A DNA stretch of 64,000 nt from Gammaproteobacteria bacterium (lineage in GTDB: Bacteria; Pseudomonadota; Gammaproteobacteria; Burkholderiales; Rhodocyclaceae). The DNA is taken from NCBI GenBank assembly GCA_018828385.1, contig JAHJVE010000007.1:62001-126000 (forward strand). Reading direction: 5' to 3'. Numbering within the stretch: the stretch's first letter is position 1; every line of letters starts with the position of its first letter. A program made the position numbers and the translations under genes. The notes under the pieces are model-generated. The model did no database searches. It had not been told where the DNA came from and worked only from the letters and a program-made list of their open reading frames with translations. This document shows, piece after piece, positions 26,586 to 37,280 of the stretch.

Positions 26586-27872
26586 ATGGATCTCAGAAGG
26601 CGATTGGTGCTGTATCTCGGCGCGCTGCTCGGCGCCTTGCTGGTCATGGCCATCCTGATCAACCTCCATTCGCTGCGCGGCGATATCCAGGCAGAAGTGA
26701 GTGCTTCGCAACGGCTGGTCGCCGTGCTGCTCGACGCCCAGGCCGCGGCGGTCCGGCCGGACGACCTGAAGGCCAAACTGGACAACGCCGGGCTGCGCCA
26801 CCTGAGCATCAGCCTCGATGCTCCGCCAACGCCAGGCGATGCCGGCCCCCTGGCCAGCCTGCTTGGCATCGCCCCGAGCGCCGAAGCACCGCGAACCCTG
26901 CGCCTCGGCGAGCATCTGTTCTATATCGCGCCCAATCCTGCCTCGGAAATTGACGAGCGCCTGGGTGACACTGTTCGACTTTTCATCACCCTGTTGCTCT
27001 TTTTTGGAGCAACCCTGCTGGTCGCCTGGTGGGCAGCCGACCGCGCCCTGTCACCGGTTCGCGAACTGGAAGCTGGCCTGCATCGGCTGGCTGCTGGCGC
27101 CAGCGACGCCGCCCTGCCCGCCTTCGCGCTGCGCGAGTTCCGCCGCGTGGCCAGCGCCATCGACGCGCTGGCCGCCGCCCTGGGCAGTTCGCGCGCCGCC
27201 CAGCACCAGCTCGCCCGCCGCCTCATCGCCGTGCAGGAAGAAGAGCGCCGGACGCTGGCAAGGGAATTGCATGACGAGATGGGGCAAACGCTGACAGCCA
27301 TCGGCGTCACCGCCGCTTTTCTCGAACGCAATGCGCCGCGCCTCGATGCACAGCGCGTCACCGAATGCGCCGAAGATCTGCGCCGCGACGTGCGAACCAG
27401 TGGCGAGCAGTTGCGCGCCATGCTCAAGCGCTTGCGGCCACACGGCCTCGACGCGCTGGGTCTGGCCAGCGCGCTGCGCGAGCTGGTGGCGAGCTGGCAG
27501 CAACGCGAGTCGGGCATCGATTTCCGGCTGGAGATGCCGACGCAACTACCGGCGCTCGGCGAAACGGCGGCGCTGGTCTTGTACCGCGTCGTGCAGGAAG
27601 CTGTGACCAATGTCGTTCGCCACAGCGGCGCCCGGCATTGCCGCATCGGCATCAAGGCGGCCGGCGGTACTTTGAGGTTATGTGTCGAAGACGATGGCAA
27701 GGGCCTGCCCGAAGTCGGCCCGGCCCGCCGGGGCGGACTGCTCGGCATGGAGGAAAGGCTGGACATGGCAGGCGGCAGTCTGACAATTGCAAGCGTCGAA
27801 CCGACGGGGCTATGCCTGCTGGCCAGCCTGCCGGTAAGGACAGAAGAACAACAGGAGGAGGAACTCGCATGA
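26586..27872 (+). CDS. Membrane sensor histidine kinase (NarX/HisKA_3 type)
   Basis: 428 residues with two transmembrane helices (about 6-28 and 130-152), a small periplasmic loop, HAMP, a HisKA_3 helix with ELHDEMGQT (phospho-acceptor H229) and a HATPase domain (TNVVRHSGA, DDGKGLP, GLLGMEERL). ATG 26586 is taken because the first helix follows at once; an ATG at 26556 is possible. The stop overlaps the regulator start (ATGA). Divergent from the calcium-type dehydrogenase, so it may sense alcohol, metal or redox state for dehydrogenase choice. Confidence 0.92.
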   Translation: MDLRRRLVLYLGALLGALLVMAILINLHSLRGDIQAEVSASQRLVAVLLDAQAAAVRPDDLKAKLDNAGLRHLSISLDAPPTPGDAGPLASLLGIAPSAEAPRTLRLGEHLFYIAPNPASEIDERLGDTVRLFITLLLFFGATLLVAWWAADRALSPVRELEAGLHRLAAGASDAALPAFALREFRRVASAIDALAAALGSSRAAQHQLARRLIAVQEEERRTLARELHDEMGQTLTAIGVTAAFLERNAPRLDAQRVTECAEDLRRDVRTSGEQLRAMLKRLRPHGLDALGLASALRELVASWQQRESGIDFRLEMPTQLPALGETAALVLYRVVQEAVTNVVRHSGARHCRIGIKAAGGTLRLCVEDDGKGLPEVGPARRGGLLGMEERLDMAGGSLTIASVEPTGLCLLASLPVRTEEQQEEELA

Positions 27873-28516
27873 TTCGCATCATTCTGGTCGACGACCACGC
27901 CATCGTCCGTACCGGCTACCGCCGTCTGCTCGATGCAGAACCCGGCATGCAGGTGGTGGGCGAAGCCGCCTGTGCCGACGAGGCCAACGCGCTCGTCCTG
28001 CGCACCACGGCCGACGTCGCCCTGATCGACCTCAGCCTGCGCGGTAGCAGCGGTATCGAAGCCATCCGCGGCATGCTGACCCGCCAGCCCGGCCTGAAAG
28101 TGCTCGTTCTCTCCATGCACGAAGGGGCCGGCCACATCACCCAGGCCCTGAAAAGCGGCGCCATGGGCTACCTGACCAAATATTGCGAACCCGGTGACGT
28201 GATCGACGGAATCCGCCGCATCGCCGCCGGCAAGCGCGTCTTCTCGCCGGAAATTGCCCAGGTGCTGGCCGAGGAAGCCATCGACGGCGATGGCGCCCTG
28301 GCCCATCTCACGCCGCGCGAATTTGAAGTCCTGCGCATGCTGGCCCATGGCGAATCGGCCAGCTGCATTGCCAATTCGATGCACCTGAGCCCGAAAACTG
28401 TGCTCAACTACCTTACCCTGATCCGGCAGAAGCTCAATGCCGACAACGATTTCAAGCTGCTTCACCTGGCCGCACGGCATGGCCTGGTGGACATGAGCAG
28501 AACCATCAATGCCTGA
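27869..28516 (+). CDS. NarL/LuxR-type response regulator
   Basis: 215 residues: receiver with D8-D9, phospho-acceptor D54 (ALIDLSLRG) and Lys in YLTKYCEP; LuxR-type helix-turn-helix LTPREFEVLRMLAHGESASC with SPKTVLNYLTLIRQKL. Coupled by a 4-base overlap to the kinase before it. In pseudomonads a similar regulator controls the PQQ ethanol dehydrogenase (ExaE/AgmR, PedR); orthology is suggested by position and type only. Confidence 0.92.
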   Translation: MIRIILVDDHAIVRTGYRRLLDAEPGMQVVGEAACADEANALVLRTTADVALIDLSLRGSSGIEAIRGMLTRQPGLKVLVLSMHEGAGHITQALKSGAMGYLTKYCEPGDVIDGIRRIAAGKRVFSPEIAQVLAEEAIDGDGALAHLTPREFEVLRMLAHGESASCIANSMHLSPKTVLNYLTLIRQKLNADNDFKLLHLAARHGLVDMSRTINA

Positions 28517-28556
28517 ACCCCGCCCCTTTCAACAATCAACAATCCGGAGTACAGAA

Positions 28557-28937
28557 ATGTTCCGTCACCACACACTGGCCGCGCTGCTCGCCTGCAGCCT
28601 GATCACCCCCGCCGCCTTGGCCGATGCCAAGCTCGATACCGACATGAAGAAACTGGCCGTCTCCAGCGGCTGCACGACCTGCCACGGCATCGAAAAGGAC
28701 AAACCGGGCCCTGACGGCATGAAGCCGATCGGCCCCGCCTGGATCGATGTTGCCGCCCAGTATCGCGGCAAGCCGGGCGCCACCGAATTCCTCACCCGCG
28801 TTGTCCAGGAAGGCTCCAACCCCTATTCCAGCCACTGGCGGAACCGTGTTTCCGGCATCGCCATGCCGCCCAATGCCGTCGCCATCAGCCCGGCCGATAC
28901 CCGCCAGCTGGTTTCCTGGATACTGTCGCTGAAGTAA
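28557..28937 (+). CDS. Small periplasmic cytochrome c
   Basis: 126-residue precursor, signal peptide MFRHHTLAALLACSLITPAALA, one CTTCH haem site and a Met ligand in GIAMPPNAV; typical c-551/c-552 size. ATG 28557 follows CGGAGTACAGAA. It follows the two-component genes by 40 bp and could carry electrons from the PQQ dehydrogenases to a terminal oxidase. Confidence 0.92.
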   Translation: MFRHHTLAALLACSLITPAALADAKLDTDMKKLAVSSGCTTCHGIEKDKPGPDGMKPIGPAWIDVAAQYRGKPGATEFLTRVVQEGSNPYSSHWRNRVSGIAMPPNAVAISPADTRQLVSWILSLK

Positions 28938-28988
28938 GCAGCAGCCGCGTTGCCGGCTGACCGGCCCAATCTTCTGGAGTCTCCGTCC

Positions 28989-29855
28989 ATGCACAAAACC
29001 TCCCTCGCCGCCCGTCTCGCGGCGTCTCTCGCCGGCCTGTTGCTGGCTGTCTGCTGCGGCGCCGCTTCGGCCGGCGAGCGCGCCACCTCGCGGGAAGCCC
29101 GCGCCATGTTCGATCAGGCCGTGAAGTATCTGCAGGCCAACGGCCCCGAGAAATCCTGGGCCGCCTTCAGCGACCGCAAAGGCCCCTTCGTCAAGAAAGA
29201 CCTTTACGTCTACGTGATCGACCGCCGGGGTACCTACGTCGCCAACGGCGCGGCGCCCGACACGCTGGTCGGCCTCAACGTGCTCGACAGCGTCGACGCC
29301 GCCGGCACGCCGCTCTTCCGCCACATGATCGCGGTCACCGACAAGCAGACGGAAGCGCGCATCCGCTACGTCTGGCTCAATCGCAAGACCAATCATGTCG
29401 AGCCGAAGAACGCCTGGCTGCACCGCTCCGGTGACTACATCCTCGGCGTCGGCTACTACTCGCCGCACGCCACGGCGATCGATGCCCAGAAGCTGCTCGG
29501 CGAGGCAGTCGCTTTCGCCATCCAGAACGGCATGGGCAATGCCACCAAGGCATTCAACGACGGCCGCGGGGCTTTCGTGCATGACGACCTTTATGTTTTC
29601 GCCGTCAATCTCGACAGCGGAAAATTCGAGGCGCACGGCATGAACCCGGCATGGACCGGCACCGACGCGCGCGACCTGCACGATGTCGAAGGCCACGCCC
29701 TGATCCAGGAAATGATCGACCAGGCTAAAACCAAGGGCACCGGCGTCGTCGATTACGTCTGGCGCAATCCGGTCACCAACGCCGTCGAGCGCAAACGCTC
29801 CTTCATCCAGCGCGTCGACAACAGCCTGCTCGGCGTTGGCTACTACCTCGACTGA
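28989..29855 (+). CDS. Exported tandem Cache-domain protein
   Basis: 288-residue precursor with signal peptide ending GAASAG and two consecutive Cache_2-type sensor domains. The halves are clear repeats of each other: both have a KSWAAFSDRKGPFVKKDLYVYVID / KAFNDGRGAFVHDDLYVFAV block (each given here in part), a YVWLNRKTN / YVWRNPVTN block and the ending LGVGYYSP / LGVGYYLD. No membrane helix or output domain, so it may be a soluble ligand-binding partner for a sensor. It follows the cytochrome c gene and precedes a kinase with a similar Cache domain. Confidence 0.85.
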   Translation: MHKTSLAARLAASLAGLLLAVCCGAASAGERATSREARAMFDQAVKYLQANGPEKSWAAFSDRKGPFVKKDLYVYVIDRRGTYVANGAAPDTLVGLNVLDSVDAAGTPLFRHMIAVTDKQTEARIRYVWLNRKTNHVEPKNAWLHRSGDYILGVGYYSPHATAIDAQKLLGEAVAFAIQNGMGNATKAFNDGRGAFVHDDLYVFAVNLDSGKFEAHGMNPAWTGTDARDLHDVEGHALIQEMIDQAKTKGTGVVDYVWRNPVTNAVERKRSFIQRVDNSLLGVGYYLD

Positions 29856-29897
29856 ACGCTAGCGTAGTGCTGCGCTAGCCCCGGATTCAGCCATTTC

Positions 29898-29932
29898 AAA
29901 ATTGGCCAAAATTTCCGGTTGACCGTAGCAAT
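29898..29932 (+). repeat. Dispersed 35-bp repeat, copy 10
   Basis: AAAATTGGCCAAAATTT then CCGGTTGACCGTAGCAAT, among the most complete copies; sits immediately before an intrinsic terminator. Confidence 0.9.
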
Positions 29933-29937
29933 CCTAG

Positions 29938-29964
29938 AACCGGCCCACGTGGCCGGTTTTTTTT
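29938..29964 (+). terminator. Intrinsic terminator of the two-component/cytochrome/Cache operon
   Basis: Perfect 8-bp stem AACCGGCC-CACGT-GGCCGGTT followed by eight T residues. Confidence 0.92.
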
Positions 29965-30114
29965 CGCCGCCCCGTTTTCCAATTGCCGACGCGTCGTCGA
30001 CGGTAGATACTGGACACGGATGGGGTGTGTTGCGTTGCGCCATCTGTCCGCAAGAGCCGGGATGTCATTGTTCGCGGGCCTACCCGGCCGCCATCCGCGA
30101 AGAGGGAGATCATC

Positions 30115-33100
30115 ATGTTTGCGCCATTGAATCGGCTCAGTATCCGCAACCGGATCTGGAGCATCGTTGCCATTTTCATTGGCAGCGTCCTGCTGACCAG
30201 CGTCATCGATGTCACAACGTTGCGCAACGCCCTGCACCAGGACAAGGAAGGGAACATCCGGCAACTGGTCGAAAATGCGCACAGCGTTCTGGCGCATTAT
30301 CAGGAACTCGAACGATCCGGCAGCCTGAGCCGCGCCGCCGCCCAGGCTATGGCCATCGCCACCATCAAGGGCATGCGCTACAACGGCAAGGATTATTTCT
30401 GGCTCAACGACAACCAGACGCCACCGCGCATGGTCATGCACCCGATCTCGCCGGAACTCGACGGTCAACCGCTGCTCGGCGACAAATTCAACTGCGTGAC
30501 CAGCATGCGCAACGGCACCGAAGGCCCGTTTGTGCCAACCGATGGCAAGAAAAACCTGCTCCAGGCCTTCACCGAACTGGTCGCCCAAACTGGCCACGGC
30601 TATGTCACCTACCCGTGGCCCAAGGTCAATCCGGACGGCAAAAGCACACAGGACAGATTCCCCAAGCTTTCCTATGTCAAAGGCTTTGCCCCATGGGGGT
30701 GGACGGTCGGTTCCGGCATCTACATCGACGACATCGATGCCGCCGTGCATGCCCGGGCCATCCAGCACCTTTTCCACGTACTCGGGATTGCCTCCGCCCT
30801 GCTGCTCCTGGCCAGCCTGATTGCCGGCAGCATCACCGCTCCGCTGAAAGCCACGATGCGCGCCATGCACGACATCGCCCACGGCAACGCCGGACTCGAC
30901 CAACGCCTGGCCGTTGAAGGACGCAGCGAAATCGCCGAACTGGCCGGCAATTTCAATGACATGCTCGATCACATCGAGCGCCGCGACGAGGCTCTCCTCA
31001 AGCAGCAAGCCGGCCTCGAGCAGGAAGTTTCGCGGCGTACGGCCAGCCTGCGCGAAGCCAACCGGCAACTGGATGCCGAACTGGCCGAGCGCAAGCGCAT
31101 CGAGAAGATCATCTCCGCCGGTAAATCCCGCATGCACGCCCTGCTCGACGCCACCGACGAAGCCGTCATGCTGCTCGCGCCGGACGCCACGGTGCTCGAG
31201 ATCAACGCCTTCGCCGCCCGCCGCTTCGGCAGGACGCCGCAGCAGATGATCGGGACGAACTTCCTCGATCACATGCCGGCGGAACTGGCCAAAACCCGCG
31301 GCGCCATGATGCGGGCTGCCGTTGCCAGCGGAGACATCGTCCGCTTCCAGGACCAGCGCGGCTCGACCTGGTTCGACAACAACCTCTTCCCGGTCAAGGA
31401 CGAAGGCGGGGTCATCGAGAGTGTCGCCGTTTTTGCCAAGGACATCTCCGAACAAAAGCGCGTTCAGATGGACGAGGAGCTTTTCCTGCAACTGGGCACC
31501 GTCCTCATGCGCTGGGGTGTCGACTCGCGGGCCATCGCCCAGATTTTCTGCGACGGCATTCTGCCCATGTTCAATCTCGACGCCGCCTGCATCGTCGTTA
31601 TCGGCAAGGATGGCCTGCTTTCCCTCGCCGCCACGGCCGGCAACGTGGCCAGGACCGTCATCGAAGATATCGCCGGTAGCGGCAACGAGGGCCCGGCATG
31701 CCAGCCCCTGGCCGAACTCATGGCCAGCGGCCGGCACCAGGTAGTCCATATCGAAAACGAGAGCTGCCCCCTCTGCGTGGCCAACCCCCAGGCGCCCTCC
31801 GCCCGCACCGCCATCCTGCTCCCCCTGAAAATCCATGGCGAACACTGGGGCGTTCTCGCGCTGTACGGCAAGGAGCCCGATCAGTTTGACGACAGCCTGC
31901 TGCAGCAACGCCTGCTGGCCAGTGCCAACCGCCTGGTCATTACCCTCGAATCCGCCCTGCGCCAGGAAAGACTGGCCCTCTTCGACCTCGCCCTGGCGGA
32001 AGTCGGCAATGCGGTGATGATCACCGATGCCGAGAGCAAGATCATCTGGGTCAATCACTCCTTTAGCCAGCTTTCCGGCTATACCAACGAGGAACTGCAC
32101 GGCCAGCCGCCCCGCATTTTCAACTCCGGCACCCAGGATGCCGTGTTCTTCCGACACTTCTGGGAGAGCATCTCGGGCGGCAACACTTGGCGCGGTGACA
32201 TCGTCAACCGGCGCAAGGACGGCAGCCTGTACACCGCCAGCCAGATGGTGACCCCCCTGTTCAACGCCGAAGGCAAGATCAGCCACTACATCGCCGTGCT
32301 CGAGGACATCAGCGAACGCAAACGCCAGGAACTGGAACTCAAGAAAAACTACGAGCATTTGCGCGTCCTCAACGAGCAACTGGAAAACGCCCAGAACCAG
32401 CTCCTGCAGTCGGAAAAAATGGCCTCCATCGGCCAGCTCGCCGCCGGCGTCGCCCACGAGATCAACAACCCGATCGGCTTCGTCAACTCCAACCTGGGCA
32501 CCCTCAAAAACTATGTCGACGAACTGCTCAACGTCATCCACGCCTACAGCGCCGCCGACCCGCTACTCGCCGGGCACCCCGAGTTCAGCGCCAGCATCGC
32601 CGCCCGCAAGGCAGAAGCCGACCTCGATTTCCTCGGCGATGACATTCAGAGCCTGATCAAGGAATCGCGCGAAGGTATCGCCCGCGTCACCCGGATCGTC
32701 CAGGACCTCAAGGACTTCTCGCGCATCGACAGCATGGACTGGGCCGAGGCCAATCTCGAGCAAGGGCTGGACAGCACGCTCAATATCGCGATGAACGAAA
32801 TCAAGTTCAAAGCCGACATCGTCAAGGAATATGCCGGCATCCCCGACATCGAATGCCTCGGCTCGCAATTGAACCAGGTATTCATGAACCTCCTCGTCAA
32901 CGCCGCCCACGCCATCGAAACTCGCGGCACCATCACCATCCGCACCGGCAGGACGGACGACGCGGTCTGGGTCGAAATCGCCGATACCGGCCGCGGCATC
33001 CCGCCGGAAAACCTCAAACGCATCTTCGACCCCTTCTTCACCACCAAAGCCGTCGGCAAAGGCACCGGCCTCGGCCTCTCACTCGCCTACAGCATCGTCC

Positions 33101-33216
33101 AGAAACACCACGGCAAACTCGACGTCAGCAGCAAAGTCGGCGTCGGCAGTTGCTTCCGTGTGGAGATTCCGGTGCGGCAACCGGCGCCGGCAGAGGCAAG
33201 CTCCGTCGCAGTCTGA
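30115..33216 (+). CDS. Multidomain sensor histidine kinase (Cache-HAMP-PAS-GAF-PAS-HisKA)
   Basis: 1033 residues. Order: transmembrane helix (about 14-36), periplasmic single-Cache_2 domain ([24 protein letters not shown]), second helix (about 222-244), HAMP, coiled coil, PAS (about 345-450), GAF (about 470-620), PAS/PAC (about 625-740), HisKA with [10 protein letters not shown] (phospho-acceptor His) and HATPase_c ([25 protein letters not shown]). No receiver domain and no regulator gene adjacent. The Cache domain resembles that of the exported protein encoded before it. GAGGGAG precedes ATG 30115. Target unknown. Confidence 0.9.
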   Translation: MFAPLNRLSIRNRIWSIVAIFIGSVLLTSVIDVTTLRNALHQDKEGNIRQLVENAHSVLAHYQELERSGSLSRAAAQAMAIATIKGMRYNGKDYFWLNDNQTPPRMVMHPISPELDGQPLLGDKFNCVTSMRNGTEGPFVPTDGKKNLLQAFTELVAQTGHGYVTYPWPKVNPDGKSTQDRFPKLSYVKGFAPWGWTVGSGIYIDDIDAAVHARAIQHLFHVLGIASALLLLASLIAGSITAPLKATMRAMHDIAHGNAGLDQRLAVEGRSEIAELAGNFNDMLDHIERRDEALLKQQAGLEQEVSRRTASLREANRQLDAELAERKRIEKIISAGKSRMHALLDATDEAVMLLAPDATVLEINAFAARRFGRTPQQMIGTNFLDHMPAELAKTRGAMMRAAVASGDIVRFQDQRGSTWFDNNLFPVKDEGGVIESVAVFAKDISEQKRVQMDEELFLQLGTVLMRWGVDSRAIAQIFCDGILPMFNLDAACIVVIGKDGLLSLAATAGNVARTVIEDIAGSGNEGPACQPLAELMASGRHQVVHIENESCPLCVANPQAPSARTAILLPLKIHGEHWGVLALYGKEPDQFDDSLLQQRLLASANRLVITLESALRQERLALFDLALAEVGNAVMITDAESKIIWVNHSFSQLSGYTNEELHGQPPRIFNSGTQDAVFFRHFWESISGGNTWRGDIVNRRKDGSLYTASQMVTPLFNAEGKISHYIAVLEDISERKRQELELKKNYEHLRVLNEQLENAQNQLLQSEKMASIGQLAAGVAHEINNPIGFVNSNLGTLKNYVDELLNVIHAYSAADPLLAGHPEFSASIAARKAEADLDFLGDDIQSLIKESREGIARVTRIVQDLKDFSRIDSMDWAEANLEQGLDSTLNIAMNEIKFKADIVKEYAGIPDIECLGSQLNQVFMNLLVNAAHAIETRGTITIRTGRTDDAVWVEIADTGRGIPPENLKRIFDPFFTTKAVGKGTGLGLSLAYSIVQKHHGKLDVSSKVGVGSCFRVEIPVRQPAPAEASSVAV

Positions 33217-33392
33217 GGCGGGGACGCCTATCGGATTGGCTCCCGGCTTGAGCGCGCGGCTCGGCCAGATCGCTTTTGTTCTGGCGTCCTGCAAACTGAC
33301 TGCTCCATTCCTGAACACCTGTTGAGCTGTTGATCACGCCGGGGTCTGCTCCCGGCTGTGCAGAATGCCTTCTCCGGCAAACCAAGTCTTTG

Positions 33393-33426
33393 AAAATTGG
33401 CCATTTTTTCCGGTTGACCGTAGGAA
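33393..33426 (+). repeat. Dispersed 35-bp repeat, copy 11
   Basis: AAAATTGGCCATTTTTT then CCGGTTGACCGTAGGAAT; ends 10 bp before the -24 box of the aldehyde dehydrogenase promoter. Confidence 0.9.
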
Positions 33427-33435
33427 TGGCATGGC

Positions 33436-33451
33436 TGGCACACGGCATGCA
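33436..33451 (+). promoter_or_regulatory. Sigma-54 promoter of the aldehyde dehydrogenase gene
   Basis: TGGCACACGGCATGCA: -24 GG at 33437-33438 and -12 GC at 33449-33450, ten bases apart. The -12 box is ATGC rather than TTGC. Confidence 0.7.
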
Positions 33452-33567
33452 CATTAGATGGCACGAGTCACGGCAGGTCATTTCAGGAATCAACCGAATC
33501 TGCCGGCTTCGAGTTAGCCCTTTGAATTACCAATTTCCAACTTCATTCAAGAACACTGGAGACAACC

Positions 33568-35088
<1,521 letters not shown>

Positions 35089-35134
35089 ACCGGGCATCTC
35101 CTCCACTGGCCGCACAGTTTTGCGGGCAACTCTT

Positions 35135-35162
35135 TGGGGGCGGGCAACCGCCCCCCTTTTTT
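35135..35162 (+). terminator. Intrinsic terminator/attenuator between aldehyde dehydrogenase and DUF779 genes
   Basis: GGGGGCGG-GCAA-CCGCCCCC stem with TTTTTT directly after it. Only 11 bp before the DUF779 ATG, so it may reduce rather than end transcription. Confidence 0.85.
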
Positions 35163-35173
35163 GGGAGAAATTC

Positions 35174-35545
35174 ATGGTCGATCGTGTCATTTGTACGCCG
35201 GCAACGCTTGAACTCATTGCGCTCCTGAAACAGCAATACGGCCCGGAACTCATGTTCCACCAGTCCGGAGGCTGTTGCGACAACAGCGCCGCCAACTGCT
35301 ACCTGCCCACCGACCTCACCATCGGCCCCTACGACGTCCATCTCGGTGACATCGGCGGCGTGCCTTTCTACATCAGCGCCTCGCAATACGAATACTGGAA
35401 GCATACGCAACTGATCATTGACGTCATCGACGGATCGGGCGGCACCTTCTCGCTCGAAGGCAACACCGGCAAGGCTTTCCACACCCGTTCGCGGCTGTTC
35501 ACCGACGCCGAATGGGCCGAACTGCAGGCGGCTGGCCTCGTTTAA
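35174..35545 (+). CDS. DUF779 family protein
   Basis: 123-residue cytoplasmic protein. The conserved HQSGGCCDNSAANCY motif with paired cysteines and GDIGGVPFYIS identify DUF779, a family of unknown function usually encoded beside aldehyde dehydrogenases; the cysteines suggest metal binding. GGGAG precedes ATG 35174 and overlaps the tail of the upstream terminator. Confidence 0.9.
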   Translation: MVDRVICTPATLELIALLKQQYGPELMFHQSGGCCDNSAANCYLPTDLTIGPYDVHLGDIGGVPFYISASQYEYWKHTQLIIDVIDGSGGTFSLEGNTGKAFHTRSRLFTDAEWAELQAAGLV

Positions 35546-35562
35546 TCCAAGGAACCATTCAC

Positions 35563-35898
35563 ATGAACAAGCAACTGAGCTCCACCCTGCTGCCGCTGCT
35601 CGCAGCCACTCTCTTTGTCGCCCACGCTCCGGCCAAGGCCGCCGATGGCGAAGCCATCGTCAAGAAAGCCCGTTGCGTCGCCTGCCATGCCGTTGACCAG
35701 AAGCGCGTCGGCCCGGCCTACAAGGACGTCGCCGCCAAATACAAGGGTGACGCCAAGGCGCCGGAAGTCCTGTTCGAGAAAGTCCGCCACGGCGGCTCCG
35801 GCAACTGGGGCACGGTCCCGATGATCCCCCACCCGGCCGACAAGATCAGCGACGACGACCTGCACGCCGCGATCCAGTGGGTCCTCTCGCTGCACTGA
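35563..35898 (+). CDS. Periplasmic cytochrome c-551/c-552 type
   Basis: 111-residue precursor, signal peptide ending APAKA, one CVACH haem motif, GPAYKDVAAKY and Met ligand in VPMIPH, the classic c8-type small electron carrier. 17 bp after the DUF779 gene with AAGGAA before the ATG. May link the alcohol-oxidation chain to an oxidase or denitrification enzymes. Confidence 0.93.
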   Translation: MNKQLSSTLLPLLAATLFVAHAPAKAADGEAIVKKARCVACHAVDQKRVGPAYKDVAAKYKGDAKAPEVLFEKVRHGGSGNWGTVPMIPHPADKISDDDLHAAIQWVLSLH

Positions 35899-35926
35899 GC
35901 TTTCGCTCACCCCGCTTGCTGCTGTA

Positions 35927-35962
35927 GGGCGCCGGGCCGGCCACCAGGCCGGCCGAGCGCCC
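35927..35962 (+). terminator. Hairpin after the cytochrome c gene
   Basis: Long GC-rich stem: outer GGGCGC/GCGCCC, inner GGCCGGCC/GGCCGGCC with loop ACCA. No T-run, but dispersed-repeat copy 12 follows 10 bp later. Confidence 0.5.
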
Positions 35963-35971
35963 GGCTGGCCG

Positions 35972-36011
35972 TTTCCCACGGTCAACCGGAAATAAAAGCC
36001 AAAATCAAAAT
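35972..36011 (-). repeat. Dispersed 35-bp repeat, copy 12
   Basis: Minus strand TTTTGGCTTTTATTT then CCGGTTGACCGTGGGAAA; left half expanded by a few bases. Confidence 0.8.
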
Positions 36012-36107
36012 CGACATGCGGCACGCAGGCCGCAGATTGCCCGGCCTGAATGGGCCAGTCCTTGGTAAAATTGACCGCTTTTTCTGGCGAAAGAAGCGGA
36101 GAGCAAG

Positions 36108-36968
36108 ATGAGCACCCTAACCACAGGCGATCGAGTGTTACACCCCAACCAGCAGGAATGGGGTCTCGGCAAGGTGCTCAGCGCAACGCCCGACAATCTC
36201 GATGTATTTTTTGTCGGCGCCGGCCGCAAGCGCCTTTCACGTTCCTTCATCAAACTCGAAAAAGCCGAAGGCGCGGCCTCGAAACACCGCCTCCTCGACA
36301 ACCTCATCGTCGCCTCCGAGATGGTCAGCGACGATTATGTGACGATCCCCATGGCGATTGACCGCTTCATGGAGAAATACCCCAACGGTTTCGAGGACGC
36401 CGATTTCATCAAGAGCGCGCGCGAAACCAATCTGCGCGGCCAGAAGATGTGCGCCCAGTTGCTGAGCCATGAAGAGCTGTCGCGGCTCATCGGCGAAGGC
36501 AGTTTCGACGCCGTCTGCGACCGTGCCCGGCACGTCGAAACCAGCGCCAACCTGCTGACCAAGAGCGAGCGCAAGGTGCTGCACGAAGCCATCGAGCTGC
36601 CCGCCTGCCAAAAGCTGTTCTCGCTGGCCCTGGCCGATCTGCTCTACGGAACCGAAGCCGAGGAAGCGCGCTTCAAGCACTTCCTGCGCACGCTCGGCAT
36701 CCTCGAGCTGAACAAATGGCCGTTTGCGACGCTGTTCAGCTTCCTCCGCCACCCGCAGCAATCCGCCTACATCAAGCCGAGCGCCATCCAGAACGCCGCC
36801 AAGGCGCTGTGCTGGCGCATCAATTACAAGCCCGAGCCGAACTGGAAGACCTACGATGCGGTCACCCGGCTCTACAGCTACGTCCGCACCAACCTGCTCG
36901 AAGAAGGCCTGATGCCGCGCGACCTGGTCGACGTGCAAGCCTTCATCTGGTCCGTCGCCCAGAAATAA
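36108..36968 (+). CDS. DUF3553-domain protein
   Basis: 286-residue soluble protein. The first 60 residues (GDRVLHPNQQEWGLGKVLSA) fit the DUF3553 small beta domain, similar to the nucleic-acid-binding module seen in UvrD/CarD-like proteins. The rest is helical with no recognised fold and no catalytic motif. ATG 36108 has GGAGAGCAAG before it. Followed 24 bp later by a small gene on the same strand. Confidence 0.75.
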   Translation: MSTLTTGDRVLHPNQQEWGLGKVLSATPDNLDVFFVGAGRKRLSRSFIKLEKAEGAASKHRLLDNLIVASEMVSDDYVTIPMAIDRFMEKYPNGFEDADFIKSARETNLRGQKMCAQLLSHEELSRLIGEGSFDAVCDRARHVETSANLLTKSERKVLHEAIELPACQKLFSLALADLLYGTEAEEARFKHFLRTLGILELNKWPFATLFSFLRHPQQSAYIKPSAIQNAAKALCWRINYKPEPNWKTYDAVTRLYSYVRTNLLEEGLMPRDLVDVQAFIWSVAQK

Positions 36969-36991
36969 CCCCAAATTCAGAAAGGAAAAAC

Positions 36992-37258
36992 ATGAACGCC
37001 CAAGCCCTGGCCGAAAAACTCAACAAGCTCGGATTCACCCCCGTCTCCCTGAGCGAACCATCAAAACGCGTCGACGGGATGATCGTCTTCACCAAGGGCG
37101 TGCATGTTCAGGTACCGCTGCATGGTGACGAACCCAACGTCGTCCTTGAAAGCGACGACGGCAATCTGGAGTTTTACGATGCCCAGGGCAAGATCGAGGA
37201 TCTGATCGCCGATTTGAAGGCCGCCCTGCAGAACGAACAGGCCATGCTGTCGCGCTGA
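36992..37258 (+). CDS. Small hypothetical protein
   Basis: 88 residues, soluble, not recognised. Begins MNAQALAEKLNKLGFTPV, has a short beta-rich middle (VHVQVPLHGDEPNVVLES) and a C-terminal helix. AAAGGA precedes the ATG. Likely cotranscribed with the DUF3553 gene. Converges with the gene at 37281. Confidence 0.7.
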   Translation: MNAQALAEKLNKLGFTPVSLSEPSKRVDGMIVFTKGVHVQVPLHGDEPNVVLESDDGNLEFYDAQGKIEDLIADLKAALQNEQAMLSR

Positions 37259-37280
37259 ACCGGCCGGAAAGGCGCCCGCC

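Larger units (their letters stand above)
33217..33567. other. Control region of the aldehyde dehydrogenase gene
   Basis: 351 bp without a gene. Contains dispersed-repeat copy 11 directly upstream of a sigma-54 promoter (33436-33451) and an approximately 105-bp leader. CCTGAACACC at 33313-33322 resembles CCTGAACAACC at 20846-20856 upstream of the sigma-54-driven dehydrogenase; a weak candidate for a shared activator site. Confidence 0.55.

Noticed and set aside
29896-32541. 881-codon frame opposite the hybrid kinase
   Set aside because: Antisense shadow; the plus strand has ordered Cache, HAMP, PAS, GAF and kinase domains.
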